Shown: positions 8,074 through 17,697, counted from the first letter of the stretch. The stretch: 32,502 nucleotides of DNA from an uncultured Ruminococcus sp. (GCA_902802985.1 CADCOE010000063.1:1-32502), one strand, 5' to 3'. The notes: a model not told the origin generated them from the sequence alone. Made by a program: numbers and translations.

Positions 8074-8179
8074 AAAACCATAGCAAGACAAAATGAAGGG
8101 CAGTATAGGAATAATTAACTCTATATTTGACGACATTATCCATATCGCTGTTGATTGCTCTGAATTTGTCACAACTATC

Positions 8180-8222
8180 ACGGTCTTTGACCGTCAAGAC
8201 GTCGGAACGTTAAAAGACGTCT
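8180..8222 (+). promoter_or_regulatory. Two adjacent hairpins in the pflB leader
   Basis: ACGGTC-TTT-GACCGT (8180-8194) is directly followed by AGACGTC (8197-8203) paired with GACGTCT (8216-8222) over a 12-nt loop. Both lie between the promoter and the pflB ribosome binding site. The paired GACGTC palindromes could alternatively be a protein-binding site. The role is unknown. Confidence 0.5.
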
Positions 8223-8268
8223 GAAATACAGTTTTACTATTTATTTTCGGAAGGGAGTTTTTTGTAAG

Positions 8269-10527
8269 ATGGCGATGGAAAATACAAAAGCTTGGGAAGG
8301 CTTTGAAGGAAGAATTTGGAAACTGGAAGTCAATGTCAGAGACTTTATCCAGAAAAACTATCGTCCTTATGACGGTGATGCCTCATTTCTTGTAGGTCCC
8401 ACAAAGGCGACCAATCAACTTTGGGATAATATTAAGAAACTGCAGAAAGAAGAAAGAGCCAAGGGCGGCATTCTGGATATGGAAACGAAAATCGTTTCTA
8501 CCATTACTTCTTATGGTCCCGGTTATATTATTAAGGATGAACCGGAACTGGAAAAAGTGGTCGGTTTACAGACAGACTCACCGCTGAAACGAGCATTTAT
8601 GCCCTTCGGAGGCATTAAGATGGCAGAGCAGGCATGTGAAACTAATGGATATACGCCTGATCCGCTCAATCACAAAATTTTTACTGAGTATGTTACTACA
8701 CATAATCAGGGTGTGTTTGATGCTTATACTCCCGAAATGAAGAAGGTTCGACATAACAAGATCATTACTGGTCTTCCGGATACCTATGGCAGAGGCCGTA
8801 TCGTAGGCGACTATCGTCGAGTAGCCCTTTACGGTATTGATAACCTGATTGCCGAAAAAAAGAAAGATCTTGCTAACTGCGGTGACGGAACAATGACAGA
8901 TGATGTTATCCGCCTTCGTGAAGAAATTGCCAAGCAAATCAGAGCACTCGGTGAAATGAAGTTGATGGCACAGTCCTATGGCTATGATATTTCCAAGCCC
9001 GCCGCTAATGCCAAAGAAGCTGTACAATGGCTGTATTTTGGTTATCTTGCTGCTATCAAAACGCAGAACGGAGCAGCGATGTCTGTCGGCAGAGTTTCTA
9101 CCTTCCTTGATATTTATATTCAGCGTGACCTCGACAACGGTACACTCACAGAAGAAGAGGCGCAAGAACTGATTGATCATCTGGTTATGAAGTTCAGAAT
9201 TGTTAAATTTGCCCGTGTTCCGTCTTACAACCAGCTCTTCTCAGGTGATCCGGTATGGGCAACACTGGAAGTGGCAGGTATCGGCAGCGACGGACGTTCT
9301 ATGGTAACCAAGAACGATTTCCGTTTCCTTCATACACTTGAAAATATGGGACCTTCACCGGAGCCAAACCTTACCGTATTGTATTCTTCGGCACTGCCGG
9401 AAAATTTCAAAAAGTATGCCGCTAAAATTTCGATCGACACCAGCTCTGTTCAGTACGAAAACGATGATGTAATGAAGCCTGTATGGGGCGATGATTATTC
9501 TATTTGCTGCTGTGTATCCGCTACTCAAACGGGTAAGGAAATGCAGTTCTTCGGTGCAAGAGCCAACCTTGCAAAATGTTTGCTTTACGCAATGAACGGC
9601 GGCGTAGATATGAAAACACGTGAGCAGGTAGGTCCTGCACTCAGACCGATTACCTCCGAATACCTTGATTATGATGAATTGATCGAAAGATATGAAAATA
9701 TGATGGATTGGCTGGCAGGTCTTTATGTCAACACTTTGAACCTGATCCAGTATATGCACGACAAATATTACTATGAAGCAGCAGAAATGGCTTTGATCGA
9801 CACCGATGTACGCCGTACCTTCGCAACAGGTATTGCTGGATTTTCACACGTGGTCGATTCACTCAGTGCCGTCAAGTATGCGAAAGTAAAGCCTGTCAGA
9901 GATGAAACAGGTATCATTTACGATTTTGAAACAGAGGGTGATTTCCCACGTTACGGCAATGATGATGACCGTGCAGACGATATTGCCGTATGGCTCCTTA
10001 AAACCTTCCTTGATAAAATCAAGAAACACCATACTTACAGAAATTCCGAGCCGACTACCTCTATTCTTACCATTACTTCTAATGTTGTATATGGCAAGGC
10101 AACCGGCAATATGCCTGACGGCAGACGTGCAGGTGCTCCTCTTGCTCCGGGTGCTAATCCAAGTTACGGTGCAGAAAAGAATGGTTTGCTTGCATCTTTG
10201 AATTCTGTGGCAAAACTGCCTTATCACTGGGCGTTGGACGGTATTTCCAATACACAGACAATCAATCCGGACGCTATCGGTCATAATGAAGACGAGCGTG
10301 TGGTTAATCTTGTACAAGTAATGGACGGTTATTTCGATCAGGGAGCACATCATTTAAATGTTAACGTGTTCGGTACTGAAAAGCTGATCGATGCTATGGA
10401 ACATCCGGAAAAAGAAGAATATGCGAACTTTACTATTCGTGTATCAGGCTACGCCGTTAAATTCATTGATTTGACCCGTGAGCAGCAGGAAGATGTCATT
10501 GCACGTACCTGCCACGCTTCACTTTAA
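8269..10527 (+). CDS. pflB: Pyruvate formate-lyase (formate C-acetyltransferase)
   Basis: This 752-residue glycyl-radical enzyme converts pyruvate and CoA to acetyl-CoA and formate, the main anaerobic route from pyruvate in many fermenters. The catalytic cysteine pair lies in ICCCVSA; three Cys at 413-415 occupy the place of the canonical Cys-Cys. The glycyl-radical loop RVSGYAVKF places the radical glycine at 727, 26 residues from the C-terminus. The length matches E. coli PflB (about 760). ATG 8269 follows GGAAGGGAG by 11 nt; ATG 8275 would be too far. The activase gene follows after 5 bases, so the two form one operon. The enzyme is oxygen-sensitive, which fits the nearby flavodiiron protein. 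Confidence 0.97.
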   Translation: MAMENTKAWEGFEGRIWKLEVNVRDFIQKNYRPYDGDASFLVGPTKATNQLWDNIKKLQKEERAKGGILDMETKIVSTITSYGPGYIIKDEPELEKVVGLQTDSPLKRAFMPFGGIKMAEQACETNGYTPDPLNHKIFTEYVTTHNQGVFDAYTPEMKKVRHNKIITGLPDTYGRGRIVGDYRRVALYGIDNLIAEKKKDLANCGDGTMTDDVIRLREEIAKQIRALGEMKLMAQSYGYDISKPAANAKEAVQWLYFGYLAAIKTQNGAAMSVGRVSTFLDIYIQRDLDNGTLTEEEAQELIDHLVMKFRIVKFARVPSYNQLFSGDPVWATLEVAGIGSDGRSMVTKNDFRFLHTLENMGPSPEPNLTVLYSSALPENFKKYAAKISIDTSSVQYENDDVMKPVWGDDYSICCCVSATQTGKEMQFFGARANLAKCLLYAMNGGVDMKTREQVGPALRPITSEYLDYDELIERYENMMDWLAGLYVNTLNLIQYMHDKYYYEAAEMALIDTDVRRTFATGIAGFSHVVDSLSAVKYAKVKPVRDETGIIYDFETEGDFPRYGNDDDRADDIAVWLLKTFLDKIKKHHTYRNSEPTTSILTITSNVVYGKATGNMPDGRRAGAPLAPGANPSYGAEKNGLLASLNSVAKLPYHWALDGISNTQTINPDAIGHNEDERVVNLVQVMDGYFDQGAHHLNVNVFGTEKLIDAMEHPEKEEYANFTIRVSGYAVKFIDLTREQQEDVIARTCHASL

Positions 10528-10532
10528 GAACG

Positions 10533-11267
10533 ATGGCGGAAATTATTAAGGGCTATGTCCATTCACTTGAAAGTTTCGGATTGGTAGATGGTCCGGGAGT
10601 GCGTTTTGTGGTTTTCTTGAGCGGCTGTCAATTTCGCTGCCGATATTGCCATAATCCCGAAACGTGGAAAACAGGCGGAGAAGAATGGACGGCCTCTGAC
10701 TTGTACCATCGTATTAAGCGTTACAGACAATATTGGAAGAACAACGGTGGGATCACTGTCAGCGGCGGCGAACCACTGTTACAAATAAGGTTTGTTACGG
10801 AATTGTTTCGACTTGCCCAAAAAGATGGAGTTCATACAGCGATTGATACGGCAGGACAGCCGTTTTCAATGGACTCTGCTTATCTTGCAGCGTTTACGGA
10901 ACTGGCAGCCGTAACGGATCTGTTTATTTTGGATCTCAAGCTGATGGATACAGCAGGTCATCAGGAGTTGACGGGGTTCGGCAACGAAAATGTTCTTGCG
11001 ATGGCAAAATGGCTGTCGGACAACGGAAAGCATATGTGGATCCGTCACGTGCTGGTACCGGGGCTGACAGATGATGAAAATGATCTGATGGCGATGCGTT
11101 CTTTTATTGACAGGTTACAAACGGTGGATCGTGTAGAGGTACTGCCATACCATACACTGGGTGTTGCAAAGTGGGAGAAACTAGGCATTCCTTATTCATT
11201 GAAAAACGTTCCCACACCTACACAGGAACAAATTCAAAAAGCAAAAACCATTTTAAAGGCCGAATAA
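10533..11267 (+). CDS. pflA: Pyruvate formate-lyase activating enzyme (radical SAM)
   Basis: This 244-residue cytoplasmic radical-SAM enzyme uses a [4Fe-4S] cluster and SAM to abstract hydrogen from the PflB glycine (here Gly727). The cluster motif CQFRCRYC gives C32, C36 and C39 (CxxxCxxC). A GGITVSGGEPLLQ segment, typical of SAM binding in this family, follows at about residues 73-85. The length matches E. coli PflA (246). The start lies 5 bases after the pflB stop; no clear SD sequence precedes it (TTAAGAACG), so it probably depends on translational coupling with pflB. Confidence 0.96.
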   Translation: MAEIIKGYVHSLESFGLVDGPGVRFVVFLSGCQFRCRYCHNPETWKTGGEEWTASDLYHRIKRYRQYWKNNGGITVSGGEPLLQIRFVTELFRLAQKDGVHTAIDTAGQPFSMDSAYLAAFTELAAVTDLFILDLKLMDTAGHQELTGFGNENVLAMAKWLSDNGKHMWIRHVLVPGLTDDENDLMAMRSFIDRLQTVDRVEVLPYHTLGVAKWEKLGIPYSLKNVPTPTQEQIQKAKTILKAE

Positions 11268-11276
11268 AACGATATA

Positions 11277-11325
11277 AAAACCGCACAGAAAAGCGAAAGA
11301 TGCTTATTCTGTGCGGTTTTTTTTG
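11277..11325 (+). terminator. Bidirectional terminator between pflA and the membrane-protein gene
   Basis: AAAACCGCACAGAA (11277-11290) and TTCTGTGCGGTTTT (11307-11320) form a perfect 14-bp stem followed by T-runs on both strands. A small AAGC/GCTT inner helix extends it. It serves both convergent transcripts. Confidence 0.93.
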
Positions 11326-11370
11326 TTTTATTTACGAATTGGATCGTTGACGTGTGAAATGGATAAGGGA

Positions 11371-12387
11371 TCATTTCCTTTTATTCTTTTTCTTTGCATT
11401 TTTGGCAGCGGTTACTTCACGTTCTTGTATGGTAGGCATTCTGGCAGCTTTTCCAAAAGTTTTTTCGTTGATCAATGCTTTGACAAACTGGGGATGTTTC
11501 TCACTGAATTCCTGTTCCAGTTCAGGGTGTGCTACGATATAGTCCTCTTGCTGTTTTGCGTAGATGCTGGCGATATTCAGCACGCAAATCAAAAAATACA
11601 TAATGATGGAGAGTACAGCACCAATACCGACATACGGATAAATTGTAAAAATAATATCCGACAGGCAAAGGAGTGCACCTACAAAACAAATAATATGCTT
11701 GATATGCCTTTTTTTGTCAAAAGAGGCAGCAAAAAAACAAATGATGGGGATTACAGCCAATGCAAAAGAGAAAAATGACTGAGAAATAGCGAATGTTCCT
11801 GTTTGATAACCGTAAGCTTCGCTCAAAGAACCTCCCAGCATCATCTGAAATGCCGTACGTGATAATTCCACAGTGGCGCAAAGTGTTTTTTGGGCATATA
11901 TGGTGGCATTATTCAGTGTTTTGACGGTTTCTTCGGTATACTTGGAACGGTCTATATCCATTGCTTGGTCGATCAGTTTTGCCAGTTTGGTATAATCAAC
12001 ATTTTCGGCAACGTGATAACGCCATTTGTAATCTGCTGTAGGAAGGGATTTGATGGAAGAAGTGGCATCTTGTTGGTGGGAGTCATTTTCTTTCAGATTA
12101 TCGATTGCTGCTTGAAGCCGTGCGGCAGCATCATCAATTTCTTCCTGAGAAGCAGCGGTAAGATCGGCTTCTGAGATATTGATGGTGGTTTTGAGATCTT
12201 TGGTAATATAAATATGTGCACTCAAAAAGGGAAAAGTCAGCAGAAATATACATATCACAAATGACCAGACAATACACAACCGGATATAATGGGACGGTGT
12301 CCCCAATGGTTTTTTCTTATGAGGAACATTGATAACCTTTACAGGTGTTTTTTGTGGCTGCTCTGTTTTTTCTTTCTTATTTTCCAT
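11371..12387 (-). CDS. Membrane protein of unknown function with FIVAR-like extracytoplasmic region
   Basis: A 338-residue protein, not assigned to a named family. A basic N-terminus (KKKPLG) precedes one membrane segment at about residues 36-58. About 140 mostly hydrophilic residues follow, including SEADLTAASQEEIDDAAARL and SKYTEETVKTLNNATIYAQ. This heptad-like pattern resembles FIVAR domains of surface proteins. Three hydrophobic segments come next (about 205-295), then an acidic/basic tail ending KNAKKKNKRK. The orientation suggests an outside FIVAR-like loop and a cytoplasmic tail. It starts 22 bases after the pyrophosphatase stop, probably in one transcript, with GAAAGGA about 13 nt before ATG. 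A wall-sensing role would be a guess. Confidence 0.75.
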   Translation of the reverse strand: MENKKEKTEQPQKTPVKVINVPHKKKPLGTPSHYIRLCIVWSFVICIFLLTFPFLSAHIYITKDLKTTINISEADLTAASQEEIDDAAARLQAAIDNLKENDSHQQDATSSIKSLPTADYKWRYHVAENVDYTKLAKLIDQAMDIDRSKYTEETVKTLNNATIYAQKTLCATVELSRTAFQMMLGGSLSEAYGYQTGTFAISQSFFSFALAVIPIICFFAASFDKKRHIKHIICFVGALLCLSDIIFTIYPYVGIGAVLSIIMYFLICVLNIASIYAKQQEDYIVAHPELEQEFSEKHPQFVKALINEKTFGKAARMPTIQEREVTAAKNAKKKNKRK

Positions 12388-12409
12388 ATGTACAGAATAT
12401 TCCTTTCGA

Positions 12410-12946
12410 TTATACCGTATTAAATTTTTCCTTGTAGCTTTCTATTGTTGCCTCAATAATTTTAATGGCATCTTCTCTGCCTTTTACTTCGTCAACAACG
12501 GTTTCCTTGTTTTCCAGAGATTTATATACAGAGAAGAAATGTGTCATTTCGTCAAAGATATGTTTAGGAAGTTCTGAAATATCCTTGTAGCTGTTGTAGC
12601 TGGGATCATTGAAAGGAACGGCAATGATTTTTTCATCATTTCTGCCATTATCGAGCATCGTAATGACACCAACAGGATAGCAGCGTACGATCGTAAGAGG
12701 CTGAATGACCTCAGAACAGAGAACCAGCACATCAAGAGGATCGAGATCATCGGCGTAAGTACGAGGGATAAAACCATAATTGGCAGGATAATGTGTAGAG
12801 GTATAGAGGATACGGTCAAGCTTTAACAATCCGCTTTGCTTGTCAAGCTCGTACTTTGCTTTACTGCCTTGTGGAATTTCAATCACCACCATAAAATCCT
12901 CTGGTGAGATCCTCGAAGAGTCCATATCGTGCCATATATTTTGCAT
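12410..12946 (-). CDS. ppa: Inorganic pyrophosphatase, family I
   Basis: This 178-residue soluble enzyme hydrolyses pyrophosphate to two phosphates, pulling biosynthetic reactions forward. Family I marks are visible: an EIPQGSKAKYE start, YPANYGFIPRTY, and the metal-binding aspartate cluster DDLDPLDVLVL. Length is normal for bacterial family I enzymes (about 175). AAAGGAG lies about 10 nt before ATG 12946. The membrane-protein gene follows 22 bases downstream and is probably co-transcribed, an unusual partner for ppa. Confidence 0.96.
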   Translation of the reverse strand: MQNIWHDMDSSRISPEDFMVVIEIPQGSKAKYELDKQSGLLKLDRILYTSTHYPANYGFIPRTYADDLDPLDVLVLCSEVIQPLTIVRCYPVGVITMLDNGRNDEKIIAVPFNDPSYNSYKDISELPKHIFDEMTHFFSVYKSLENKETVVDEVKGREDAIKIIEATIESYKEKFNTV

Positions 12947-12981
12947 AACAAAACAGCTCCTTTAATAAATTATTTGATGTA

Positions 12982-13010
12982 ATTATACCATATTACTTTA
13001 TAATATACAA
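12982..13010 (-). promoter_or_regulatory. Promoter of ppa
   Basis: On the minus strand TTGTAT (13005-13010) and TATAAT (12982-12987) are 17 bp apart, with TG one base before the -10 (extended -10). The expected start is near 12975, about 30 nt before the start codon. Confidence 0.75.
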
Positions 13011-13043
13011 GTGAATTTCTTTTCAGCCGAACGGAAATCGTTC

Positions 13044-14903
13044 TTAGCTGTTGTAAAGACGGTAGTAAAATCCTTTTTGAGCCAATAAGTCATCGTGAGT
13101 ACCCTGCTCAACCACATCGCCGTCATTGATAACAAGAATACAGTCAGCATTCCGGATGGTACTTAGGCGATGAGCAATAATAAAGCTGGTGCGGTTCTGC
13201 ATAAGATTGTCCATTGCTTTTTGAATGAGGAGTTCTGTACGAGTGTCAACGGAACTGGTTGCCTCATCAAGAATGAGGATTTTCGGGTCGGCAAGTATGG
13301 CTCTGGCAATCGTTAAAAGTTGTTTTTGTCCCTGCGAAACATTGCTGGTTTCTTCGTTGAGTATCATATCGTAGCCATCGGGTAAAGTGCGGATAAAGTG
13401 GTCTGCCTGAGCAGATTTGGCGGCATTGATGATTTCTTCTTCGCTTGCGTCAAGTTTACCGTAACGGATGTTGTCGCGTATGGTACCGTGATACAGCCAC
13501 GTGTCCTGCAAAACCATACCAAAAAGCGAACGCAGATCGTGTCGTTTAAAATCTTTGATATTATAGCCATCTATCAAAATTGCACCATCGGTGACATCAT
13601 AAAAACGCATCAGCAGCTTCACGATGGTAGTTTTACCGGATCCAGTGGGGCCCACAAGGGCAATTTTGCTGCCCGGTCTGATCTGGGCGGAGAAATCGTG
13701 AAGGATTGGTTTTTCAGGGTCATAGCCGAATTTGACGTGATCAAACTGTACGCTGCCGTCAATATGAACGTGAAATTCCGTATCGGGTTGATTGTCGGTA
13801 TTGACAGTAATGGCGTGTTTGTTTTCGGGAATTTCTTCTGGTTCATTGAGAAATTCAAATACCCTTTCGGCAGCAGCTGCCGTCTGTTGAAGTACGTTGC
13901 TGATGTTGGCAACCTGTGTGATGGGTTGATTGAACTGTTTTACATATTGAATAAACGCCTGAATGTCACCCAGTGTCAATCCGTAATTGACTGCCAATAC
14001 GCCGCCTACGATACATACGGCAACATACCCCAGATTGGAGATAAAGTTCATTATCGGCATCATAATGCCTGCCAGAAACTGCGACTTCCACGCTGAGCTG
14101 TACAGTTTATCATTGTATTCGCTAAAGGCGGCAACAGAAGCTTTTTCACCGTTAAAAGCTTTCATTACTGTGTGACTGCCATACATTTCCTCAATGTGTC
14201 CATTGACAATGCCGAGGTATTCCTGCTGGCTTTTGAATTGCTTCTGTGATTTTTTAACAACGATAACGACTGCCAAAAAGGAGATCGGCAGACTGCACAA
14301 AGCAATCAGTGTCATTTGCCAGCTGATAGAGAACATCATTATCAATATTCCGACAAGCTGTGTGACAGAAGTAATGATTTGTGTAATACTTTGATTGAGT
14401 GACTGACTGAGTGTGTCAATATCGTTGGTAATGCGGGAGAGAATTTCTCCGTTGGTGGTTTTATCGTAATAGCTGAGGGGAAGTCGGTTGATTTTTTCGG
14501 AGATGTCACGCCGCATCCGATAGGTCAGTTTCATTGATACACCGGTCATTATATATCCCTGTATAAAGGAGAAAAAAGCGCTGACAACATAAAATCCCAG
14601 TAAGAACAGCAAAGTTTGCCCGACGGCTTCAAAGTCGATTCCTTTGCCGCTGCCTGTAAAACTTCCGAAAATTCCTTCGGCAATGAATGTAGTGGCGTTG
14701 CCGAGAATTTTTGGACCGATAATCATAAATATCGTTGATATAACGGCAAATATCATTACGATGAGGACGCTGTATCGATAGCCGCCCATATAACGCATAA
14801 ACTGATGGAATGTTCCGCCAAAATCCTTGGCTTTTTCTCCCGGCAGCATTTGTCCGACTGTTCCACGGGGACGACCGTTATTTGCTTTTGGATGATTATT
14901 CAC
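13044..14903 (-). CDS. ABC exporter half-transporter, catalytically complete subunit
   Basis: This 619-residue type IV (MDR-type) exporter has a six-helix membrane domain followed by an ATPase. Walker A is GPTGSGKTT (418-426), Walker B LILDEATSSVD has catalytic E547, and H578 is the H-loop (AHRLSTI). The signature is degenerate, VSQGQ (522-526), instead of LSGGQ. This complements its partner at 14919-17192, as in TM287/288- and BmrCD-type heterodimers. The start is GTG 14903, preceded by AAAGGAGGAG with a 7-nt spacer. It lies 15 bases after the partner's stop, so both are translated from one mRNA. A multidrug or lipid-like substrate is inferred from the family. Confidence 0.93.
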   Translation of the reverse strand: MNNHPKANNGRPRGTVGQMLPGEKAKDFGGTFHQFMRYMGGYRYSVLIVMIFAVISTIFMIIGPKILGNATTFIAEGIFGSFTGSGKGIDFEAVGQTLLFLLGFYVVSAFFSFIQGYIMTGVSMKLTYRMRRDISEKINRLPLSYYDKTTNGEILSRITNDIDTLSQSLNQSITQIITSVTQLVGILIMMFSISWQMTLIALCSLPISFLAVVIVVKKSQKQFKSQQEYLGIVNGHIEEMYGSHTVMKAFNGEKASVAAFSEYNDKLYSSAWKSQFLAGIMMPIMNFISNLGYVAVCIVGGVLAVNYGLTLGDIQAFIQYVKQFNQPITQVANISNVLQQTAAAAERVFEFLNEPEEIPENKHAITVNTDNQPDTEFHVHIDGSVQFDHVKFGYDPEKPILHDFSAQIRPGSKIALVGPTGSGKTTIVKLLMRFYDVTDGAILIDGYNIKDFKRHDLRSLFGMVLQDTWLYHGTIRDNIRYGKLDASEEEIINAAKSAQADHFIRTLPDGYDMILNEETSNVSQGQKQLLTIARAILADPKILILDEATSSVDTRTELLIQKAMDNLMQNRTSFIIAHRLSTIRNADCILVINDGDVVEQGTHDDLLAQKGFYYRLYNS

Positions 14904-14918
14904 GATAACTCCTCCTTT

Positions 14919-17192
14919 CTATTTTTCAATGGCCAAATGCTGTGATATGGCAATTTCACGGTAAGCGGTGCAGTTTCTCAAGAGTTCGTTGTGTGTACCG
15001 CTTCCGACAATTTTTCCTTCATCGAGAACCAGAATATGATCCGCATACATAATAGTATTAATGCGTTGTGCCACAATAATAATGGCAGAATGTCCGATAT
15101 ATTTTTTAAGTGCGTCACGCAGTGCGGCATCCGTTTTGAAATCCAGTGCCGAAAAGCTGTCATCAAAGATATAGATTTCCGATTTTTTGATCAGGGCTCT
15201 TGCAATGGCAAGACGCTGTTTTTGACCGCCTGAAACATTGGCACCGCCTTGTGCAATAGGAGAATGATATTGATCGGGTTTTTCCTCTATGAATGAGCTT
15301 GCCTGTGCAGCGGCAGCGGCTTGTTTGACTTCATCAACAGCAGCGTCCACTTTTCCGTAACGCAAATTAGAAAAAATATCGCCTGAAAACAAAACACTTT
15401 TTTGCTGTACAAAACCGATATGCTCTCTCAGGTTATGGGTCGTCAGTTCTCTGATGTCCGTACCGTCAATGGTGATTTTTCCCGAAGTGACGTCATAAAA
15501 ACGAGGGATCAGGTTGACCAGTGTGGATTTGCCAGAGCCTGTTGATCCAATGATTGCCGTTGTCTGCCCGGGCATTGCAGTAAAGCTGATATTGGTGAGT
15601 GCATTTTTTTCCGCTCCATTATATCGGAAGGACACATTGTCAAAGCATATTTTTCCATCGATCACGTTAGGCAGGCTTTTTGGGTTTTCAGGATCTTTGA
15701 CAGATGGTTCCGTTGCCAGTACTTCAGCAATTCTGTTAGCTGAAACGGAAGCTCTGGGAATGATGATAAACATAGCTCCTATCATTAGGAATGACATAAT
15801 AATCAGCATAGAATATTGGATAAATGCCATCATATCGCCTATCTGTAGATTTCCTTCGGCAATAATATAGGAACCGACCCATACAATGAAAATAGATACG
15901 CAGTTCATTACAAACGTCATTACGGGTATTAAAAAGGTCATAACACGATTGACAAACAGATTGACTTTGGTTAAATCATTATTTGCCTTGTCAAAGCGTT
16001 CTTCCTCGTGCTTTTCCGAACCGAAAGCTCTGATAACAAGAATACCGCTGAGGTGTTCTCTGGTGATCAGATTAAGTTTGTCGATCAGTTTTTGAAGGAT
16101 TTTGAACTTAGGAAGTGCTGCCAGCATAATCGTTCCCATTATCACAAATAATACGATAATGGCACCGATGATAATGCTGATAAAGGCGGTGGAAGAGGAT
16201 GAATTTGCATTGTTTTCGATGGCGGACATCGCAGAAGTGGATACCAAAATAATACCGCCAATGCCCAGAATAGGGGCATAGCATATCATACGGATACTCA
16301 TATTGATAAAATTCTGTATTTGTGTTACGTCATTGGTGGTGCGGGTGATCAGGGAGGCTGTAGAGAATTGATCAAATTCTGCATTTGAAAAGCTTTCGAC
16401 TTTGGTAAACAAATCTTGTCGAATGCGTCGTGATGTTCCCGAGCTGATTCGTGAGGCAATCAGGCTGACCAATATAGAGGAAATAACACCCAGAAGAGTA
16501 ACGCCGATCATATACAGCCCGATGTACAGGATATAATTTGATTGCAGGCGTGAAATATCCAATCCCACTTCTTGGTAAATCAAGCGTACGAAAGCATTGG
16601 CAATTTGCTTGCTGATGGCAGGATCGGTATGTTCTGCTTTTTCAATGTATGATCGAGCGGTATCCTTCAAGTATGGTGCAACTTGATAAAGCATTGACAA
16701 ATCAATGTCATCGCTGTTGATCTGCAATAAATTAACATCGGATGAATTTTTGTTCATTGTTTTTGCCATATCTTGTACTGAAAGCACTAATGCAAGGCTG
16801 GCTTGGGAAAAAATGTCATCCAGCTTTTCACGGTTTGTGGTATTCTTTTTGAGAACATACAAGCTTTTGGTTTTATCATTGAGATAGGAATATTGTTGAC
16901 AATATTTGTCATAGTCCTTAGAAGAACTATCGATCAGTGTATACTCTTTTTTTACTTCATCTGAATTTTTGGCACTCATAAATTCTGTGAGTGTTTCCAT
17001 TGCTTGATGGCTGATGGCTTCGGGGGAGGGGTGGTCGATACCGTAATTGCTGATACCGACATTGACAATATCGGACATCAGATTTGGCAAATATAAATCG
17101 CATATTCCTTGACCGAACAGCAAAATAAAGGCAAGAATAAGCCAAAAAACATATGGCTTTAAATATTTTCTGAGTTTCAACATAATAATCAA
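14919..17192 (-). CDS. ABC exporter half-transporter with degenerate ATP site and large outer insertion
   Basis: This 757-residue subunit pairs with the 13044-14903 product. Its signature is canonical (VSGGQ), but the Walker B catalytic Glu is Asp (FDDSFSALD, D678) and the H-loop His is Gln (VAQRINTI, Q709). This is the pattern of the degenerate site in heterodimeric exporters. It exceeds the usual ~580-620 residues because about 170 hydrophilic residues (about 45-215) sit between membrane helices 1 and 2, presumably outside the cell. Start choice: TTG 17192 lies about 5 nt after GAAGGA, while ATG 17183 lies about 14 nt away. Either is possible and changes three residues. Confidence 0.92.
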   Translation of the reverse strand: MIIMLKLRKYLKPYVFWLILAFILLFGQGICDLYLPNLMSDIVNVGISNYGIDHPSPEAISHQAMETLTEFMSAKNSDEVKKEYTLIDSSSKDYDKYCQQYSYLNDKTKSLYVLKKNTTNREKLDDIFSQASLALVLSVQDMAKTMNKNSSDVNLLQINSDDIDLSMLYQVAPYLKDTARSYIEKAEHTDPAISKQIANAFVRLIYQEVGLDISRLQSNYILYIGLYMIGVTLLGVISSILVSLIASRISSGTSRRIRQDLFTKVESFSNAEFDQFSTASLITRTTNDVTQIQNFINMSIRMICYAPILGIGGIILVSTSAMSAIENNANSSSSTAFISIIIGAIIVLFVIMGTIMLAALPKFKILQKLIDKLNLITREHLSGILVIRAFGSEKHEEERFDKANNDLTKVNLFVNRVMTFLIPVMTFVMNCVSIFIVWVGSYIIAEGNLQIGDMMAFIQYSMLIIMSFLMIGAMFIIIPRASVSANRIAEVLATEPSVKDPENPKSLPNVIDGKICFDNVSFRYNGAEKNALTNISFTAMPGQTTAIIGSTGSGKSTLVNLIPRFYDVTSGKITIDGTDIRELTTHNLREHIGFVQQKSVLFSGDIFSNLRYGKVDAAVDEVKQAAAAAQASSFIEEKPDQYHSPIAQGGANVSGGQKQRLAIARALIKKSEIYIFDDSFSALDFKTDAALRDALKKYIGHSAIIIVAQRINTIMYADHILVLDEGKIVGSGTHNELLRNCTAYREIAISQHLAIEK

Positions 17193-17221
17193 TCAATTCC
17201 TTCTTTTCAAAATTAAGATAT

Positions 17222-17250
17222 ATTATAGCACAGAGTTTGCCAATACTCAA
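17222..17250 (-). promoter_or_regulatory. Promoter of the ABC exporter operon
   Basis: On the minus strand TTGAGT (17245-17250) and TATAAT (17222-17227) are 17 bp apart, about 30 bases before the first start codon. Confidence 0.75.
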
Positions 17251-17391
17251 TTCATTATAATATAAAATCAATAGACCGACTTTTTTGTCAATGTGTCTGA
17301 ATTATATGGTGATCATCAGCGGTTTTAGAAAAGGGTTTTCTTCGGAAAACTGCCGGGCAACATTGATTTTCGGTTTTTGATTTAAGGTTAC

Positions 17392-17420
17392 TTGACAAGT
17401 GATGAATTACCCTATATAAT
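17392..17420 (+). promoter_or_regulatory. Consensus promoter of the 57-residue protein gene
   Basis: A perfect TTGACA (17392-17397) and a perfect TATAAT (17415-17420) are 17 bp apart. This full sigma-A consensus implies strong expression of the short gene at 17489. Confidence 0.88.
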
Positions 17421-17488
17421 TTGATTAAGTAAGCAGTTTTGTCATTCGGTGTCAATTTTCTGCGAAAAATAATCAAGAGGTGAATAAA

Positions 17489-17662
17489 ATGGATTTTTTG
17501 AACAACGATAAAATCAATGCTATTGTCAACGATGAAAATTTCAAGAAAGTAAAGGATAAAGCAGTTGAAATGGCAAATGATCCTAAAGTGAGGGAAGAAG
17601 CAGGCAGACAAATCAATAATATTGTGGATAAATTGAAAAACAACGATAAAAAAGAAAATTAA
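17489..17662 (+). CDS. Small charged helical protein, unknown function
   Basis: A 57-residue protein, MDFLNNDKINAIVNDENF..., rich in Lys, Asp and Asn, without Cys, signal peptide or membrane segment, and predicted by eye to be mostly amphipathic helix. AGAGGTG lies 6 nt before ATG 17489. A slightly longer reading from 17480 would start inside the ribosome binding region. The exact-consensus promoter and a downstream terminator make it a convincing monocistronic gene despite its size. I do not recognise a family. Confidence 0.75.
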   Translation: MDFLNNDKINAIVNDENFKKVKDKAVEMANDPKVREEAGRQINNIVDKLKNNDKKEN

Positions 17663-17697
17663 TGAAAAAAAGGTCCGACATTAGGTGGTGCAGCTTA

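Larger units (their letters stand above)
7566..8268. other. 703-base region without a confident gene, upstream of pflB
   Basis: No convincing protein gene was found. It holds a promoter-like pair (7640-7668), a long two-part hairpin (7724-7785), a promoter for pflB (8045-8073) and two leader hairpins (8180-8222). Open frames up to 80 codons exist over 7674-7916 but lack a good start signal. A 38-codon frame from TTG 7766 to 7882 has an SD-like GGAAGGG just upstream and Lys/Asp-rich codons. Its protein would be short and hydrophilic, so it is mentioned but not called. Confidence 0.6.

Noticed and set aside
13027..13055. Small hairpin GAACG/CGTTC at the end of the ABC exporter operon
   Set aside because: Short stem and no T-tract on the minus strand, so it is not a convincing terminator.
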